Source of the DNA: Legionella norrlandica
GTDB taxonomy: Bacteria; Pseudomonadota; Gammaproteobacteria; Legionellales; Legionellaceae
NCBI RefSeq assembly: GCF_000770585.1
Contig: NZ_JNCF01000006.1
Span: 1-64,000, forward strand
Length of the DNA stretch: 64,000 nucleotides
Reading direction: 5' to 3'
The notes beneath the pieces are model-generated. The model did no database searches. It saw only the letters and a program-made list of their open reading frames with translations, and was not told the DNA's origin. This document shows, one piece after another, positions 61,646-64,000 of the stretch (within the stretch, counting starts at the first letter, position 1; each line of letters begins with the position of its first letter). Made by a program: the position numbers and the translations under genes.

Positions 61646-63265
61646 GTGGGCTCTTTGTTTAGAAAAAAAATAATTATTGCATCCGTCTTTGTTGTGTTGG
61701 GTATTGGAGGACAATCTGTACAAGCAGAAACGGTACAATCAGAAAAAATACAAACAGAAAAAGTAGAAGCTGAACAGGTTAAAACGGAAAAGGCACAACC
61801 AAAAAAGGATTTGTTTGCCCCAGTAGAGCAAGTCATGATTCCCTTTTACCCGACCTATCCAGCAACTAAACCAGCCACTGGTGAACAGGCGGAACTGATC
61901 AAGCGTGGTGAATACTTGGCAAGGATGGGTGATTGTATTGCCTGCCATACAGATGTTGAAGGAGATACCCCTGCATTTGCGGGTGGTTTGCCGATTAATA
62001 CTCCTTTTGGGGTGTTCTATAGTCCTAACATTACACCGGATAAAGAAACTGGAATAGGGAATTGGACAGAAAAAGATTTTGTTCGGGCTTTAAAGGAAGG
62101 TCGTGATCCTAAGGGAAGAAATTACTTTCCGGTATTCCCTTATGTTTATTTCTCTAAGATGACAGATGATGATGCTCGCGCTTTATATGCTTATTTTATG
62201 AGTATTCCTCCTGTTAAGTTAAAAAATAAAGCGTTGCCATTTCCTTTTGGTGTTCCAGGGGCTCGTTTTTCATTGTGGGGATGGAACTTATTGTTTTTCT
62301 TCCCTGAAGAAAACGTAATTCCATATGAGCCAGATAAATCGCCTGAGTGGAATCGTGGAAAATATATAGTCGATACTTTAGGTCATTGCAGTATGTGCCA
62401 TACCCCTATGAATATATTTGGGGCTCCCAAAAATAGATATTATTTAACTGGTAGTTTTATAGATGGCTACTGGGCTCCGAATATCACGAAATATGGGTTA
62501 GAATCAGCAACTCATGAACAAGTGTCTGATGTATTTAAAGAAGGTGAATTAATCAATCAAGCCGGACCTGTGGCTGGTCCTATGGCTGAAGTCAATCATA
62601 ACAGTCTAAGACATCTGACTGAGTCAGACAGGTTGGCTATTGCAGCTTATCTTAAGACGGTAGAAAGCGAAGAGTATTTAGGTCTTTCTCCATCCTATAT
62701 GCCTCCTTCTATTGCGCGGGGAAGGCAAGTTTATTTGAAAGCTTGTGTGATTTGTCACCAGGATAACAAAATGGGTGCCCCAGTGATTGGAGATTCAGCG
62801 GGTTGGTATATGCGTTTGAAAGATAGTGGTTTAACCGGGTTATACCGGCATGCTATTCATGGATATAACCAAATGCCAGTGAAGGGCGCATGCGTTACTT
62901 GTTCTGATAATGACATTATTTCTGCAGTAGATTATTTGCTTAACGCTTCATTGACTCGATCTCAATGGCATGATTTAGCTTCAGGAGGAGTTAAAAAATA
63001 TCCCGCTAATGGGAAGACTATCTACAATGAAAATTGTGCTGTTTGCCATAATGAGGGCAAATTAGGAGCTCCTAAAATCGGCGATAAGGAAATCTGGAAG
63101 CCACTAATAGCGCAAAATATGGATGTCTTATTCAAAAATACAATTTCAGGAAAAAACCATTTGAAAAATGGCGGGTGTAAACATTGCTCAACAGATGAAG
63201 TAATTGAAGCAATCAAATATATGGTAAGCCAATCTAAAACCGAAGGTAATTATTCTTTGTGGTAA
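61646..63265 (+). CDS. Tetra-haem cytochrome c
   Basis: Exported c-type cytochrome, 539 residues, with four CxxCH sites: CIACH near residue 98, CSMCH near 250, CVICH near 371 and CAVCH near 466. The first two domains resemble the AdhB/alcohol-dehydrogenase cytochrome (FAGGLPINTPFGVFYSPNITPD). The last two are cytochrome-c5-like, with CVTCS and CKHCS cysteine pairs near their ends. A signal peptide precedes a tail of five-residue repeats. It starts with GTG at 61646 after GGAGGGA. It probably passes electrons to the oxidase encoded downstream. Confidence 0.85.
   Translation: MGSLFRKKIIIASVFVVLGIGGQSVQAETVQSEKIQTEKVEAEQVKTEKAQPKKDLFAPVEQVMIPFYPTYPATKPATGEQAELIKRGEYLARMGDCIACHTDVEGDTPAFAGGLPINTPFGVFYSPNITPDKETGIGNWTEKDFVRALKEGRDPKGRNYFPVFPYVYFSKMTDDDARALYAYFMSIPPVKLKNKALPFPFGVPGARFSLWGWNLLFFFPEENVIPYEPDKSPEWNRGKYIVDTLGHCSMCHTPMNIFGAPKNRYYLTGSFIDGYWAPNITKYGLESATHEQVSDVFKEGELINQAGPVAGPMAEVNHNSLRHLTESDRLAIAAYLKTVESEEYLGLSPSYMPPSIARGRQVYLKACVICHQDNKMGAPVIGDSAGWYMRLKDSGLTGLYRHAIHGYNQMPVKGACVTCSDNDIISAVDYLLNASLTRSQWHDLASGGVKKYPANGKTIYNENCAVCHNEGKLGAPKIGDKEIWKPLIAQNMDVLFKNTISGKNHLKNGGCKHCSTDEVIEAIKYMVSQSKTEGNYSLW
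61727..61801 (+). repeat. Five 15-bp tandem units in the cytochrome gene
   Basis: Five units of exactly 15 bases encode ETVQS, EKIQT, EKVEA, EQVKT and EKAQP. They follow directly after the signal peptide and make a charged linker before the first haem domain. The units have diverged, so recent length changes are uncertain. Confidence 0.8.
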
Positions 63266-63354
63266 GGTTGTCTGTGAATTTAAGATGAATGAATGAGCTT
63301 AGCTTAAAATATGAGTCGGTTTTCCCGACTACTTTAAAGAGAAGAGGGATTGGG

Positions 63355-64000
63355 ATGTTAAACAGGTTAAAAATCTGTAAATTAATTGTGTTATTTAGCG
63401 CCTTGATTTCAGCACAATCAGTATTGGCGGCAGCAGATCATTGGCAGTTAAATATGTATAAAGGGGTGACTCCTTTAAGCAATGATATGTACTACCTCCA
63501 TATGGCAGCTATGGCTGTTTGTGCAGTGATTGGTATTATTGTTTTTGGAGTGATGATTTATTCATTAGTTCATCATAGAAAGTCAAAGGGATATCAAGCT
63601 GCGACTTTTCATGACAATCCAAAATTAGAAATAGTTTGGACAATTATTCCCTTCTTGATTCTTGTAGGGCTTGCTATACCCGCAACCAGAGTATTAATGC
63701 GTATGGATGATACAGAGCTATCTGATGTTACCGTCAAGATAGTAGGCTATCAATGGAAATGGCAATATCAATATTTGGATCAAGGCATCAGCTATTTTAG
63801 CAGTTTATCAACGCCGTACGAACAGATTGAGAATAAACAAAAAAAGAATCAATGGTATTTATTGGAGGTGGATAAACCTTTGGTACTGCCAGTTAACAGG
63901 AAAATTCGATTTTTAGTCACGTCTAATGATGTAGTCCACTCGTGGTGGGTTCCCGAATTAGGCGTTAAGAGAGATGCTATACCTGGATTTATGCATGAAG
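63355..64000 (+). CDS. coxB: Cytochrome c oxidase subunit II, N-terminal part (cut by window edge)
   Basis: CoxB carries the copper A site that receives electrons from cytochrome c. A signal peptide (ends near SVLAA) is followed by two helices (LHMAAMAVCAVIGIIVFGVMIY, FLILVGLAIPATRVL). Then comes the periplasmic domain start with IVGYQWKWQYQY near residue 135, the aromatic stretch for electron entry, and VVHSWWVPELGVKRDAIPG near residue 197, containing the first copper ligand His. The frame runs open to the window end. It begins at ATG 63355 after AGAGGGA. Confidence 0.95.
   Translation, partial: MLNRLKICKLIVLFSALISAQSVLAAADHWQLNMYKGVTPLSNDMYYLHMAAMAVCAVIGIIVFGVMIYSLVHHRKSKGYQAATFHDNPKLEIVWTIIPFLILVGLAIPATRVLMRMDDTELSDVTVKIVGYQWKWQYQYLDQGISYFSSLSTPYEQIENKQKKNQWYLLEVDKPLVLPVNRKIRFLVTSNDVVHSWWVPELGVKRDAIPGFMHE

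Noticed and set aside
61606-61836. Reverse-strand Cys/Ser-rich ORF
   Set aside because: It is the antisense of the 15-bp repeats in the cytochrome gene; the repeated TCSAS/VCIFS pattern mirrors them.
1-64000. tRNA, rRNA or CRISPR loci
   Set aside because: I scanned the gaps by eye and found no cloverleaf ends with CCA-type context, no rRNA segments and no repeat-spacer pattern. A tRNAscan run would be decisive.

Overview
The window is AT-rich gammaproteobacterial DNA and almost certainly comes from a Legionella species. I infer this from the combination of genes (trxA-rho, ubiD-fre, split tat genes, rsmA-apaH, ubiE-ubiJ-ubiB, a cytochrome c next to coxB) and from the protein sequences as I know the families. 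RsmA resembles but does not match the L. pneumophila protein I remember, so a related species or divergent lineage is likely. No database search was possible.

Layout. 1-10.9 kb is housekeeping: fumC (cut by the left edge), rsmE, trxA, rho with a structured leader, ubiD-fre, hspQ, tatC, panD, rsmA, a TraI_2-like gene and apaH. 10.9-15.6 kb is a four-gene tripartite efflux operon (TolC-like, HlyD-like lipoprotein, MacB-type ATPase, MacB-type permease). 15.6-17.9 kb holds a HEPN/MNT remnant, a di-haem cytochrome and a 34-aa membrane peptide.

18.1-49.7 kb is a surface-polysaccharide island. It has an ABC exporter of the KpsM/KpsT type, the envelope parts KpsE and KpsD, an arabinose-5-phosphate isomerase (KpsF/KdsD), RmlA, many glycosyltransferases, methyltransferases, a sugar aminotransferase and an acetyltransferase. 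Embedded in it is a complete sulfation module: CysD and CysN/C make PAPS, CysQ removes the PAP by-product, and two different sulfotransferases can use PAPS. No sulfite-forming reductase gene is present, so the likely purpose is to sulfate an exported glycan. One sulfotransferase is fused to a long coiled coil made of 63-bp (three-heptad) repeats. The middle of the island (about 25.7-35.6 kb) looks especially AT-rich and holds an IS110 remnant and a decayed paralogue.

49.9-64 kb is again core: mltB, an FAD oxidoreductase, msrBA, tatB/tatA, ubiB, an unusual UbiB/UbiJ chimera, ubiJ, ubiE, a DUF1841 gene, a LysE exporter, a GT4 enzyme, a Rieske protein, a tetra-haem cytochrome c and coxB (cut by the right edge).

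Seven genes are each broken by one apparent single-base deletion. In six of them the missing base is most simply a C or G from a short C/G run, so sequencing error must be considered before calling them pseudogenes. The most novel-looking signals are the UbiB'-'UbiJ chimera, the sulfated-polysaccharide locus with its sulfotransferase/coiled-coil protein, and two leader peptides whose ribosome-binding sites lie in hairpins.
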